A stretch of 31,674 bases of DNA from an uncultured Flavobacteriales bacterium (GTDB taxonomy: Bacteria > Bacteroidota > Bacteroidia > Flavobacteriales > Weeksellaceae): contig CALFIE010000052.1 in NCBI GenBank assembly GCA_937876095.1, positions 1 to 31,674 of the forward strand. The letters are read 5' to 3'. A program made the translations under genes and the position numbers. Below the pieces are notes generated by a model that made no database searches, had not been told where the DNA came from, and was given only the letters and a program-made list of their open reading frames with translations. Positions 1 to 6,262 of the stretch are shown here, in pieces (within the stretch, counting starts at the first letter, position 1; each line of letters opens with the position of its first letter).

Positions 1-29
1 AATTTTACATATTGTGGAAAAGTGGATAA

Positions 30-989
30 CTACTCCTCTCTTTGTCTTACTTCTTCATTATTGTATGCTAAAATTATTTTCCTCACTACAGGATGTCTCA
101 CAACATCTTCTTCAGTTAAGTGTACAAAACCAATTTCTTTTACATCTTTTAAAATTCTCATAGCTTCTTTCAACCCAGAATGTTGGTTTCTTGGTAAATC
201 AACCTGACTTGGATCTCCTGTAATTATAAATTTCGCATTCATACCCATTCTTGTTAAGAACATTTTCATTTGGGAGTGGGTGGTATTTTGTGCTTCATCT
301 AAAATTACAAAAGCTTCGTCTAAAGTTCTACCTCTCATAAAAGCCAAAGGTGCAACTTCTATCACTTTTTTCTCCATGAATCCTTCTAATTTTTCGTGTG
401 GAATCATATCTCTAAGTGCATCATACAAAGGTTGCAAGTAAGGATCTAGTTTTTCTTTCAGATCTCCTGGTAGAAATCCCAAACTTTCGCCTGCTTCTAC
501 TGCAGGTCTAGTTAGAATAATTCGTTTCACTTCTTTGTCTCGCAAAGCTCTAGCTGCCAAAGCAACACTGGTATAGGTTTTCCCAGTTCCAGCTGGGCCA
601 ATTGCAAAAACCATATCTTTTTTCTCAGATTCTTTTACCAATTTTTTCAAATTGGTGGTTTTGGCTTTTATAACTTTACCATTAATTCCTTTTACAATTA
701 TGTCTTGGTCAAAAACTAATTCTTTTTCTGATTCATTTTTTATATGCAGAATATTCTCTACATCTTTCAGTGTAATCGAATTATTTTGGGAGATAAATTG
801 CACCATATTTTCCAATTTATCTTTCAGTAAATCTAGTGCTTCTTTGTTACCCATTGCAAAAACATAATGGTCTCTACCAACAATTTTCAGATTTGGGAAA
901 CTGGATTTCAGTAGATTGAAGAATTGATTGTTTACCCCATAAAAAACTTTCGTATCAATTCCTGTAATTTCAAAATTTAATTCAAACAT
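30..989 (-). CDS. phoH: PhoH-like ATPase
   Basis: This is a cytosolic P-loop ATPase of the PhoH family. Members bind and hydrolyse ATP and are linked to RNA metabolism and phosphate stress, but their exact substrate is poorly defined. The 319-residue protein has an N-terminal KH-like region (about 1-100), then a Walker A motif GPAGTGKT at residues 131-138 and a Walker B-like DEAQN at 231-235. The following ITGDPSQ motif is typical of PhoH and superfamily 1 helicase-like NTPases. The length is normal for the short PhoH form without a PIN domain. The gene is transcribed leftward, divergently from the SAM hydroxide adenosyltransferase-like gene. Only 29 bases follow the stop, so its terminator is not visible. 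Family assignment is secure; the function is family knowledge. Confidence 0.95.
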   Translation of the reverse strand: MFELNFEITGIDTKVFYGVNNQFFNLLKSSFPNLKIVGRDHYVFAMGNKEALDLLKDKLENMVQFISQNNSITLKDVENILHIKNESEKELVFDQDIIVKGINGKVIKAKTTNLKKLVKESEKKDMVFAIGPAGTGKTYTSVALAARALRDKEVKRIILTRPAVEAGESLGFLPGDLKEKLDPYLQPLYDALRDMIPHEKLEGFMEKKVIEVAPLAFMRGRTLDEAFVILDEAQNTTHSQMKMFLTRMGMNAKFIITGDPSQVDLPRNQHSGLKEAMRILKDVKEIGFVHLTEEDVVRHPVVRKIILAYNNEEVRQREE

Positions 990-1169
990 TCATCATTTTT
1001 TCATTAATAATATAACTAGGGTGTTAGATTTTGTCTTTTTTTCTTCAGAAAGCATTTCTCATAATAGTATAAAGCCAAAAACACCATTTTCAGATTTTAA
1101 AAATAAAACAAATTTTCTTAAATGCCAAGTTTTACTTTTCCACAATTTCATTTTTTATTTAAATTAAAT

Positions 1170-1177
1170 TAATTTTG
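1170..1177 (+). promoter_or_regulatory. -7 promoter element (TAnnTTTG)
   Basis: TAATTTTG matches the Bacteroidota -7 consensus TAnnTTTG and lies 26 nt upstream of the ATG at 1204. I see no clear TTG at the expected upstream spacing, so only the -7 box is called. Confidence 0.6.
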
Positions 1178-1203
1178 TAAAAAAAAGCAATACGCTTCCA
1201 ATT

Positions 1204-2031
1204 ATGTCAATTATTACACTTACTTCAGATTTTGGACTTGTAGATCATAGGGTTGCCTCTATCAAAGGTGCTATTCTCAGTTTAAATCTTGAATCAAAAA
1301 TAGTTGATATTACCCATCAAATTCAGGCATACAATCTTTTGCAAGCAGCATATATTGTGAGAAATTCTTACCGCCATTTTCCACTTGGTTCTATACATAT
1401 TATTTCGGTAGATAGCTTTTATAGCAAACATCGAAAATCTATTCTCTACAAAGTAGATGGTCATTATTTCATAGCTTCAGACAACGGAATTTTGAGTTTA
1501 CTATTTTTTGATATTACACCAGAAGCTATATATGAAATCAACTTCACCAATCGTTTTGATGATGAAATTACCTTCACTACCACCGATATTTTTGTACCAG
1601 CTGCAGTACATTTGCAAAAAGGTGGATTGCCTGAAATTATTGGTAAAAAAATGAAAAATCCCAAACAACTTTCTTTTACCAGAGCTGTATTCAACGAATC
1701 TGAAAAAATTATTGCAGGTGAAGCAATGTACATAGACAATTTTGGGAATGTAGTCTCTAATATCAGCAAAAAATTTTTTGATAAAACAAAGGCAAATTTC
1801 AAATCTTACCAAATAAAATTTAGAAATATATCATTAACGAAAATTGATCAGCAATACACTGATATTGTCACCGATTGGAAAAACGAACACGACTATCACG
1901 GAAAACCAGTTGCTATATTCAATGAGGCAGAAATGTTAGAATTATCAATCTACAAAGGTAGCTCACAAAGTGGAGCTAGATCATTATTCGGACTAAAAAT
2001 TGGGGAAAAAATTTATATTCAGTTTTCATAA
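1204..2031 (+). CDS. SAM hydroxide adenosyltransferase / SAM hydrolase family protein (DUF62)
   Basis: The 275-residue protein belongs to the former DUF62 family. Characterised members split S-adenosylmethionine into adenosine and methionine with water or hydroxide as nucleophile; relatives are the fluorinase and chlorinase. The N-terminus reads ITLTSDFG, followed by KGAILSL, the usual TDFG...KG start of the family. A conserved C-terminal-domain motif IDNFGNVVSNIS appears around residues 178-189. The length fits the hydrolase rather than the halogenase group. The central VDSFYSKH segment departs from the common VDPGVG form, so activity on SAM is inferred, not certain. It has its own -7 element and is followed by the E2 gene with a separate promoter, so it is probably monocistronic. 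Confidence 0.85.
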   Translation: MSIITLTSDFGLVDHRVASIKGAILSLNLESKIVDITHQIQAYNLLQAAYIVRNSYRHFPLGSIHIISVDSFYSKHRKSILYKVDGHYFIASDNGILSLLFFDITPEAIYEINFTNRFDDEITFTTTDIFVPAAVHLQKGGLPEIIGKKMKNPKQLSFTRAVFNESEKIIAGEAMYIDNFGNVVSNISKKFFDKTKANFKSYQIKFRNISLTKIDQQYTDIVTDWKNEHDYHGKPVAIFNEAEMLELSIYKGSSQSGARSLFGLKIGEKIYIQFS

Positions 2032-2069
2032 TTTTTCCAATTGATTTTAAATAAAAATCAAAAATATCC

Positions 2070-2077
2070 TATATTTG
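2070..2077 (+). promoter_or_regulatory. -7 promoter element (TAnnTTTG)
   Basis: TATATTTG is a perfect match to the Bacteroidota -7 consensus, 19 nt before the E2 start codon at 2097. It supports a separate transcript for this gene. Confidence 0.7.
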
Positions 2078-2096
2078 TAAAAATCAAAAAAATAAA

Positions 2097-3401
2097 ATGG
2101 CCGAGTACAAATTATTGCTTCCATCTATGGGAGAAGGTGTGATGGAAGCTACTATTATCACGTGGTTATACAATGAAGGTGATACCGTAAAAGAAGACGA
2201 TTCGGTAGTAGAAATTGCCACCGACAAAGTAGATTCTGACGTTCCAACTCCTGTTTCGGGGAAAATCATCAAAATTTTGAAACAAAAAGATGAAGTTGCC
2301 AAAATTGGTGAAGCCATAGCAATTCTTGAAGTTTCAGGTGCTGGTGAAACTACAGAAACACCAATTTCTATTGAAACTCTTGCAGAAACACCAACTGCAG
2401 CCGTAGTTGCTGAAATCGAAAAACCTTTATCTACTGCTACTCCAACTCAATTTTCGGGAGATTTGTACCTTTCTCCACTCGTAAAATCTATTACTCAACA
2501 AGAAAACATTTCTGAAACAGAACTGAAATCCATAAAAGGTTCTGGATTAGAAGGCAGAATCACCAAAGAAGATATTTTGGCTTATGTGAAAAACCGTGGT
2601 ACTGCTGTTGCGAGTGAAGCGAAGCAATCTGTTGTTTCTACACCTACTATTACACCAAATATTCCAGCGCAAGTTCCAGTTTCTGTAAACGACGGCGACG
2701 AAATTATACAGATGGATCGTGTTCGCAAAATTATTGCAGATGCAATGGTGAATTCCAAACGCACTTCGCCACACGTAACCTCGTTCATAGAATCAGATGT
2801 TACCAATGTCGTAAGATGGAGAGCCAAAAACAAAGATATTTTTGAAAAACGTGAAGGAGAAAAACTCACCTTTATGCCAATATTTGTAAGAGCAGTGGTA
2901 AAAGCTATTCAGGATTATCCAATGATTAATGTTTCGGTAGATGGCGACAAAATCATCAAAAAGAAAAACATCAATATTGGTATGGCAACTGCTTTACCAG
3001 ACGGAAATCTCATAGTTCCCGTCATCAAAAATGCCGACCAACTTTCGCTTGCAGGTTTGGCAAAAGCAATCAACGATTTGGCGTACCGAGCTCGTAACAA
3101 AAAATTGAAACCAGAAGATACACAAGGCGCAACTTACACGATTTCCAACGTTGGTAGCTTCGGAAATTTGATGGGGACACCTATCATTCCGCAACCGCAA
3201 GTTGCCATTTTGGCGATTGGAGCCATCGTGAAAAAACCTGCAGTTCTAGAGACCAAAGATGGTGATGTTATCGCAATTCGCCAACTGATGTTTATGAGTC
3301 ATTCTTACGACCACAGAGTTGTAGACGGTTCTCTTGGTGGTATGTTCCTGAAACACGTGCACGATTATCTCCAAAATTGGGATATGAATACCGAAATATA
3401 A
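2097..3401 (+). CDS. 2-oxo acid dehydrogenase E2 component (lipoyl acyltransferase)
   Basis: This is an E2 core protein of a 2-oxo acid dehydrogenase complex, probably branched-chain or pyruvate type. It moves the acyl group from a lipoyl arm to CoA. A lipoyl domain covers about residues 1-76 with the modified lysine K44 in ATDKVDS. A peripheral-subunit-binding domain follows at about 122-165 (YLSPLVK...GRITKEDI). The catalytic domain runs from about 205 to 434 and carries the HRVVDG motif with H406 and D410. No E1 or E3 gene is adjacent, which is common for this paralogue in flavobacteria, so the acyl substrate cannot be assigned from context. The linker (residues 171-178, VASEAKQS) is encoded by a sequence resembling a dispersed genomic repeat. 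A terminator follows the stop directly. Confidence 0.9.
   Translation: MAEYKLLLPSMGEGVMEATIITWLYNEGDTVKEDDSVVEIATDKVDSDVPTPVSGKIIKILKQKDEVAKIGEAIAILEVSGAGETTETPISIETLAETPTAAVVAEIEKPLSTATPTQFSGDLYLSPLVKSITQQENISETELKSIKGSGLEGRITKEDILAYVKNRGTAVASEAKQSVVSTPTITPNIPAQVPVSVNDGDEIIQMDRVRKIIADAMVNSKRTSPHVTSFIESDVTNVVRWRAKNKDIFEKREGEKLTFMPIFVRAVVKAIQDYPMINVSVDGDKIIKKKNINIGMATALPDGNLIVPVIKNADQLSLAGLAKAINDLAYRARNKKLKPEDTQGATYTISNVGSFGNLMGTPIIPQPQVAILAIGAIVKKPAVLETKDGDVIAIRQLMFMSHSYDHRVVDGSLGGMFLKHVHDYLQNWDMNTEI
2607..2631 (+). repeat. Dispersed-repeat-like 25-mer inside the E2 coding sequence
   Basis: These 25 bases, with the core GCGAGTGAAGCGAAGCAATC, closely resemble the short interspersed repeat of the form TTGCGAGCGAAGCGAAGCAATC that I recall from many bacterial intergenic regions. 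Here it lies in frame and encodes VASEAKQS in the flexible linker between the subunit-binding and catalytic domains. The family assignment is from memory and was not searched. Confidence 0.5.
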
Positions 3402-3411
3402 AGAACCTAGT

Positions 3412-3443
3412 AAAACCTTCAGAATTTTCTGGAGGTTTTTTTG
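3412..3443 (+). terminator. Rho-independent terminator of the E2 gene
   Basis: Near-perfect stem AAAACCTTCAGA / TCTGGAGGTTTT (one mismatch-like pair) around a short TTT-type loop, followed by a run of seven T. It begins 10 nt after the E2 stop codon. Confidence 0.85.
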
Positions 3444-3452
3444 TAGCTTTTT

Positions 3453-3582
3453 CCCGCTTTCACTACTCGCTTTTTCAAAATTTTCGCCAACACACAACCC
3501 TTTCTGCGTTTGGAACGCAGAAAGGGTTTCCATCGCAAAAAATTTTAAAAAGAGCTCAAACATGCCGTTCAATCGGGGCTAG
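3453..3582. repeat. Intergenic hairpin element, probable dispersed repeat
   Basis: This stretch between the E2 terminator and the next gene folds into a long imperfect hairpin. The tip is a perfect 15-bp stem (3496-3510 with 3514-3528) around a 3-nt loop. Outer arms near 3468-3487 (GCTTTTTCAAAATTTTCGC) and 3535-3555 pair imperfectly, and CCCG at 3453 can pair with CGGG at 3574. The flanking motifs CCGCTTTCACTACTCGC and CCGTTCAATCGGGGCTA are ones I recall as recurring in intergenic DNA of flavobacteria. A frame of about 98 codons crosses it but looks non-coding. There is only one copy in this window. Confidence 0.55.
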
Positions 3583-3627
3583 TTACGTTTTCGTCAAAAA
3601 AATTACTATTTTCGCAAAAAAACAACG

Positions 3628-4245
3628 GTGTATCATTTTAGAGAATATCAAGGATTTTTTCCATCAACCATAGAAGCACAAATTTTAGGTAATATTTATA
3701 ATGAATTATCTCAAAAATTTGCAGTTCAAATGTTGGAACATTTCGATTTTGATTTGAAATTTTTTGGAATTTTTAGTCACATTTCTATCATCAAACCATT
3801 TTGGAGTTTGGCAATTTCATCAGAAAAGGAGAATTTTCAATTGGTTGCCATCAACATTCAATACAATTTCATTGGTGGCAAAAAAGGCGACACTTTAATT
3901 AATGAAAACCAACTTTGGGGTTTCAAAAAACTCAAAAAAGACTACGGAAATCTATATATTAGAGAAGAAAAATTGATAGATAAAGTGATAGAATTGTTTC
4001 ATTCTTTAGAAATAGATTTTCCGCAAGACACAGAATTTAGTAAACGGTTTTATGTATGTTCTGATAATGAAAACAAGACACGACTTGCATTAGACCAAAA
4101 CACTCGTACTTTATTTTGTGAAATCCCAAACCGAGAAAATTTCATCTTTGAAATCCAACAAAACCATTTAGTGATGGGAAACCGAAAACCAATAAATGAA
4201 CAAAACGCAATGCAAATTGCTCAATTTTTAAATACAACTATTTAA
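3628..4245 (+). CDS. Conserved-looking protein of unknown function
   Basis: I do not recognise this 205-residue protein. It is soluble, with no signal peptide or membrane segment, and has a mixed alpha/beta composition rich in Phe, Asn and Lys. No cofactor or metal motif stands out. The start is a GTG at 3628. The first in-frame ATG (M35, in QMLEHFDF) would remove about 34 residues, so the GTG start is favoured but not proven. The gene ends 2 nt before the ATG of the GNAT acetyltransferase, so the two are almost certainly co-transcribed and perhaps translationally coupled. Codon use matches its neighbours. Its 5' region abuts the hairpin element, and no good promoter is visible. Confidence 0.7.
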   Translation: MYHFREYQGFFPSTIEAQILGNIYNELSQKFAVQMLEHFDFDLKFFGIFSHISIIKPFWSLAISSEKENFQLVAINIQYNFIGGKKGDTLINENQLWGFKKLKKDYGNLYIREEKLIDKVIELFHSLEIDFPQDTEFSKRFYVCSDNENKTRLALDQNTRTLFCEIPNRENFIFEIQQNHLVMGNRKPINEQNAMQIAQFLNTTI

Positions 4246-4247
4246 AT

Positions 4248-4724
4248 ATGAATTTCAACATCAGAACCGCAATTCCAGAAGACGCAGAAACCATCTTCCA
4301 TTTAATATATCAACTCGCAGTGTACGAAAAACTAGAAAACGATGTCATTACCACACCAGAAGAACTTCGTGTGCAAATTTTCGTAAAAAAATACGCAGAA
4401 GTCATCATCGCCGAAGAAAACCAAAAACCAATTGGTTTTGCCCTTTATTTTCATAATTTTTCTACGTTTGTTGGCAAACCAGGCATCTATTTAGAAGACC
4501 TTTTTGTAGAACCAGAACATCGTGGCAAAGGTTATGGGAAAGCACTTTTGGTAGCGCTCGCAAAAATTGCCAAAGAAAGAAATTGCGGCAGATTAGAATG
4601 GAGCGTCCTCGACTGGAATACACCATCCATAGAATTCTACAAATCTCTCGGAGCAAAACCTATGGACGAATGGACCGTTTTCCGACTGGACCAAAACGGA
4701 ATAGATGCGCTTTCCAACGAATAA
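4248..4724 (+). CDS. GNAT family N-acetyltransferase, SSAT-like
   Basis: This 158-residue acetyl-CoA-dependent N-acetyltransferase has the GNAT motif A acetyl-CoA loop HRGKGYGKAL at about 91-100, preceded by YLEDLFVEPE. Tyr131 in EFYKSLGA is the usual general-acid position. The segment FSTFVGKPGIYLEDLFV resembles the spermidine/spermine and thialysine N-acetyltransferase subgroup (SAT1/SAT2-like), so a small amine such as a polyamine or lysine analogue is a plausible substrate. That is inference from subgroup resemblance only. It is the second gene of a two-gene unit with the unknown 205-residue protein. The rpsF promoter starts within 20 nt of its stop, with no terminator hairpin between. 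Confidence 0.9.
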   Translation: MNFNIRTAIPEDAETIFHLIYQLAVYEKLENDVITTPEELRVQIFVKKYAEVIIAEENQKPIGFALYFHNFSTFVGKPGIYLEDLFVEPEHRGKGYGKALLVALAKIAKERNCGRLEWSVLDWNTPSIEFYKSLGAKPMDEWTVFRLDQNGIDALSNE

Positions 4725-4737
4725 ATCACTCATAATC

Positions 4738-4768
4738 TTGCACAAATAAAAAAGAATTCTTACTTTTG
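4738..4768 (+). promoter_or_regulatory. Promoter of the rpsF-rpsR-rplI operon
   Basis: TTG at 4738-4740 and TACTTTTG at 4761-4768, separated by 20 nt, match the two-part Bacteroidota promoter. The -7 box overlaps the alternative upstream TTG start codon of rpsF (4766), which rules that start out in favour of the ATG at 4802. Confidence 0.8.
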
Positions 4769-4801
4769 CACCTCGAAATAATTAACAAATTAATTAACAT
4801 T

Positions 4802-5143
4802 ATGAACAATTACGAAACTGTTTTCATTTTAACTCCCGTTCTATCTGATGCTCAGGTGGAGGAAGCAGTAAAAAAATTTGAAGACCTCCTTACTTCGCAC
4901 AAATGCGAAATCGTTACCAGAGAAAACTGGGGACTGAAAAAATTGGCTTACCCAATTCAATTGAAAAAAAATGGGTTTTATACTTTAATTGAGTTCAAAG
5001 GTGAAGGTACAGTAGTTGCAGATCTAGAAATTGCATTTAAACGTGACGAGAGAGTAATCCGTTACCTAACTACCAAACTCGACAAACACGCAGTAGAGTA
5101 CGCTGTTACCAGAAGAGCAAAACTAAAAACTGCAAAAGCTTAA
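4802..5143 (+). CDS. rpsF: 30S ribosomal protein S6
   Basis: S6 is a small-subunit protein that binds 16S rRNA as a dimer with S18. The protein begins MNNYETVFILTPVLSD and contains the conserved region WGLKKLAYPIQLKKNGFYTLIEF, followed by RDERVIRYLT, all typical of S6. It has 113 residues, a normal length. A longer reading frame starts at 4766, but that codon lies in the -7 promoter box and would not be transcribed. First gene of the operon rpsF-rpsR-rplI; the usual priB is absent, as in other Bacteroidota. Confidence 0.97.
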   Translation: MNNYETVFILTPVLSDAQVEEAVKKFEDLLTSHKCEIVTRENWGLKKLAYPIQLKKNGFYTLIEFKGEGTVVADLEIAFKRDERVIRYLTTKLDKHAVEYAVTRRAKLKTAKA

Positions 5144-5169
5144 TTTCTAACCCCTAAAAATTCTAAAAA

Positions 5170-5472
5170 ATGGCAATAGACGATATGGCTAAACAAGCCT
5201 CAGCTGGAGGAGAATCAGAAGTAAAATTCCTTACTCCACTTGATATCAATACCAAATCAGAAAAAAAATACTGTAGATTCAAAAAATTTGGAATTAAGCA
5301 CGTAGATTACAAAGATGCGGACTTCCTTTTACAATTCGTAAACGAGCAAGGTAAAATTTTACCAAGAAGATACACAGGAACTTCTCTTAAATACCAAAGA
5401 AAAGTATCTGCTGCAATCAAAAGAGCAAGACACCTTGCTTTGATGCCTTATGTAGCTGACTTATTAAAATAA
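5170..5472 (+). CDS. rpsR: 30S ribosomal protein S18
   Basis: S18 is the small-subunit partner of S6. The 100-residue protein has the S18 core KKYCRFKKFGIKHVDYKD, then GKILPRRYTGTSLKYQRKV and AIKRARHLALMPYV. An N-terminal extension of about 25 residues (MAIDDMAKQASAGGESEV) is usual in this phylum. The ATG follows rpsF by 26 nt with an A-rich upstream sequence. It is separated from rplI by 147 nt that hold a heptad repeat tract. Confidence 0.97.
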   Translation: MAIDDMAKQASAGGESEVKFLTPLDINTKSEKKYCRFKKFGIKHVDYKDADFLLQFVNEQGKILPRRYTGTSLKYQRKVSAAIKRARHLALMPYVADLLK

Positions 5473-5481
5473 ATATTAATC

Positions 5482-5600
5482 ATTGGTTGTTGGTTATTAG
5501 TATTTAGTTGATGGTTAATAGTTGTTAGTTGTTAGTTTATATAAAATCTAACTTCTAATTTCTAAAATCTAACTTCTAATTCCTAAAATCTAACTTCTAA
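5482..5600. repeat. Heptad-periodic repeat tract between rpsR and rplI
   Basis: From 5482 to 5600 the sequence divides into 17 consecutive 7-nt units without a break in register. The first eight are variants of GTTAGTT or GTTGGTT (5482-5537). After one TATATAA unit (5538-5544), the last eight are variants of CTTCTAA or AATCTAA (5545-5600), which also form a 21-bp higher-order repeat. GTTAG units on the left can pair with CTAAC on the right around the TATATAA centre, so the transcript may form a stem in the operon leader of rplI. It lies inside an operon and does not code for protein. Confidence 0.9.
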
Positions 5601-5619
5601 CTAAAAAAGGACAACAACA

Positions 5620-6138
5620 ATGCAAATTATCCTAAAAAAAGACGTAGAAAACTTAGGTCTTGAGTTTGATACAGTAGACGTAAAACCAGGTTATGCAAGA
5701 AATTTCTTGATTCCACAAGGTTTTGCACTTTTGGCTACGCCAAAAAACAAAGCAGCTCTAGAAGCAACTTTGGAATCTCGTAAAGAAGAAGAAGCAAAAT
5801 TGGTTGCTGCTGCTCAAGCAAAAGTAGAGCAATTGAAAAAAACCAGCATCACTATTGCTACCAAAGTTGGTTCAGGTGACAAATTGTTTGGTTCTATCAA
5901 CAATGCTAATCTTTCTGAAAAATTAGCGAAAGCAGGTGTAGATATCGACAGAAAATACATCAAAATTCCAGGAAATAGCATCAAGAGAACTGGTAAATTC
6001 GAAGCTCTAATCAGACTTCACAGAAATGTAGAGTACAATTTTGAATTCGATGTAGTATCTGATGCTCCTGTAGAAGTTCCTGCTCCTAAAAAAGTAGAAG
6101 CTCCAAAAGCAGTAGAAACACCTACAGAAGAAGCGTAA
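5620..6138 (+). CDS. rplI: 50S ribosomal protein L9
   Basis: L9 is a large-subunit protein bridging the L1 stalk base. The N-domain signature is visible: MQIILKKDVENLG, then VKPGYARNFLIPQGFA. A long central helix at about 45-75 (KNKAALEATLESRKEEEAK) leads to the C-domain (KLFGSINNANLSEKL). The 172-residue protein ends in a Pro/Glu/Lys/Ala-rich tail of about 20 residues (VEVPAPKKVEAPKAVETPTE). That tail is longer than in enterobacterial L9 but common in the Bacteroidota. An AAAAGGA Shine-Dalgarno-like sequence sits about 9 nt before the ATG, one of the better ones in this window. Last gene of the operon, with a terminator directly after it. Confidence 0.97.
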   Translation: MQIILKKDVENLGLEFDTVDVKPGYARNFLIPQGFALLATPKNKAALEATLESRKEEEAKLVAAAQAKVEQLKKTSITIATKVGSGDKLFGSINNANLSEKLAKAGVDIDRKYIKIPGNSIKRTGKFEALIRLHRNVEYNFEFDVVSDAPVEVPAPKKVEAPKAVETPTEEA

Positions 6139-6160
6139 CAAAAAAGTTACCTAAAAATAG

Positions 6161-6189
6161 AAAACCACTCATGTTGAGTGGTTTTTTTT
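6161..6189 (+). terminator. Terminator of the rpsF-rpsR-rplI operon
   Basis: Perfect 11-bp stem AAAACCACTCA / TGAGTGGTTTT around a TGT loop, followed directly by a run of T. It lies 22 nt after the rplI stop codon. Confidence 0.9.
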
Positions 6190-6232
6190 GTTTTGATGAT
6201 GACTATATGACCTGCTATTACAAACAAATATC

Positions 6233-6240
6233 TATATTTG
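6233..6240 (+). promoter_or_regulatory. -7 promoter element of the aldehyde dehydrogenase gene
   Basis: TATATTTG is a perfect TAnnTTTG match, 22 nt before the ATG at 6263. Confidence 0.7.
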
Positions 6241-6262
6241 TACACATAAAATCCAGCATTTG

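Noticed and set aside
9..29. DnaA-box-like sequences (minus strand TTATCCAC and TTTTCCACA), hinting at oriC
   Set aside because: Only one 8/9 and one 7/9 match to TTATCCACA here, plus another TTTTCCACA near 1135. There is no cluster, no AT-rich unwinding region and no dnaA nearby; chance in AT-rich DNA is likely.
3377..3673. Open frame of 98 codons over the E2 end and the hairpin element
   Set aside because: It overlaps the end of the E2 gene and a terminator, and its codons follow the inverted repeat; composition is not protein-like.
4766..4801. N-terminal extension of S6 starting at a TTG
   Set aside because: The codon overlaps the TACTTTTG -7 box, so it lies before the transcription start. 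The conserved S6 N-terminus begins at the ATG at 4802.
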